A stretch of DNA of 23,434 bases from Chloroflexota bacterium (GTDB lineage: Bacteria > Chloroflexota > Limnocylindria > Limnocylindrales > CSP1-4). Of the stretch, positions 23,037 to 23,434 are shown piece by piece. Made by a program: the position numbers and the translations under genes. Positions within the stretch are counted from its first letter, which is position 1, and each line of letters begins with the position of its first letter. The stretch is from the NCBI GenBank assembly GCA_021812735.1, contig JAKAMV010000018.1, forward strand, positions 1 through 23,434, in the 5' to 3' direction. The notes under the pieces were generated by a model. That model was not told where the DNA came from and searched no databases. It worked only from the letters and a program-made list of their open reading frames with translations.

Positions 23037-23434
23037 ATGGCCCGCACCCTGCTCGTCGTCGACGACGAAGCGATCCTGCGTGAGACCCTCGAGTACAACC
23101 TCGTGCGGGACGGGTACCGCGTGGTCACGGCGGCCGATGGCCGCGAGGCCCTGGCTCGCTTCGCCGCCGAACGCCCCGACCTGGTCGTGCTCGACATCAT
23201 GCTCCCTGAGATCTCCGGGCTCGACGTGTGCCGCGCCATCCGCCGCGAGTCGGACGTGCCGATCCTGATGCTCACCGCGAAGGATTCGGAGATCGACAAG
23301 GTGGTGGGGCTGGAGCTCGGCGCGGACGACTATCTGACCAAGCCGTTCAGCCTCCGCGAGTTGCTCGCCCGCATCCGCGCGCTCCTGCGCCGGACCGAGG
23401 CTCGCCGTGCCGCGGACCAGGCAGAAGGACCGGG
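23037..23434 (+). CDS. PhoB/RegX3-type response regulator (3' partial)
   Basis: The first 132 residues are visible before the window ends. The receiver domain is complete: acidic pair Asp9-Asp10 (LLVVDDEAIL), phosphoacceptor Asp53 (DLVVLDIMLPEISGLDV), Thr80 (LMLTAKD) and Lys102 (DDYLTKPFSLRELLARIRA). The alpha4-beta5-alpha5 face and the following linker are typical of the OmpR/PhoB class, so a winged-helix DNA-binding domain should follow outside the window. The position beside pst, phoU and a ppx homologue makes PhoB/PhoP-type control of phosphate genes the best guess. No ribosome site is seen before the ATG. The gene starts 76 bases after the ppx-like gene. Confidence 0.93.
   Translation, partial: MARTLLVVDDEAILRETLEYNLVRDGYRVVTAADGREALARFAAERPDLVVLDIMLPEISGLDVCRAIRRESDVPILMLTAKDSEIDKVVGLELGADDYLTKPFSLRELLARIRALLRRTEARRAADQAEGP

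Noticed and set aside
1..23434. CRISPR arrays, phage genes, toxin-antitoxin or defence systems
   Set aside because: No regularly spaced repeats and no recognisable proteins of these classes were seen.

Overview
The window is high-GC bacterial DNA carrying two classes of F420-linked flavoenzyme, a complete Pst/Pho phosphate locus, GTG/TTG starts and many Ala/Pro-rich lipoproteins. This suits a high-GC Chloroflexota (Thermomicrobia-like or related); an actinobacterium is the main alternative. The lineage is inferred from gene content only, since no marker gene is present.

Left part (1-4970): the 3' part of a membrane protein in which a CopD-like C-terminal domain is fused to a seven-bladed Vgb-type propeller; a 5'-truncated F420/PPOX remnant; an intact LLM-class F420-dependent oxidoreductase; and tRNA-Thr(CGT) with its own terminator. 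Beyond the tRNA lies decayed DNA: a dead IS256/Mutator-type transposase whose two in-frame stops sit where Trp is expected, and two small uncertain ORFs.

Middle (4880-11041): a compact ribose operon in the order lacI-type regulator, rbsK, rbsD, rbsA, rbsC, rbsB. Several genes overlap by four bases. A pair of LacI-type operators 21 bp apart lies in front and a 16-bp GC-rich terminator lies behind. Its GC content is visibly lower than that of its neighbours, and with the IS relic this suggests acquisition. RbsB/RbsA/RbsC import ribose, RbsD converts pyranose to furanose, RbsK phosphorylates it, and the regulator probably controls the set.

Next (11042-16810): a gene-free stretch; a ferritin with a complete ferroxidase centre; a GatA-like amidase overlapping a lipoprotein with an HNH-like motif; a YjbQ-family protein; and an ECF sigma factor translationally coupled to a membrane protein with a DUF4232-like exported part (probable anti-sigma or sensor).

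Right part (16809-23434): pstS-pstC-pstA-pstB-phoU on the minus strand and, divergently, a short Ppx/GppA homologue followed by a PhoB-type response regulator cut by the window edge. The shared upstream region holds a candidate 4 x 11-bp PHO-box-like array. The most unusual protein observations are the Ppx/GppA homologue without the usual first-motif Asp, the long N-terminal extension of PstB, and the propeller fusion. No clearly new multi-gene system is proven by the sequence.
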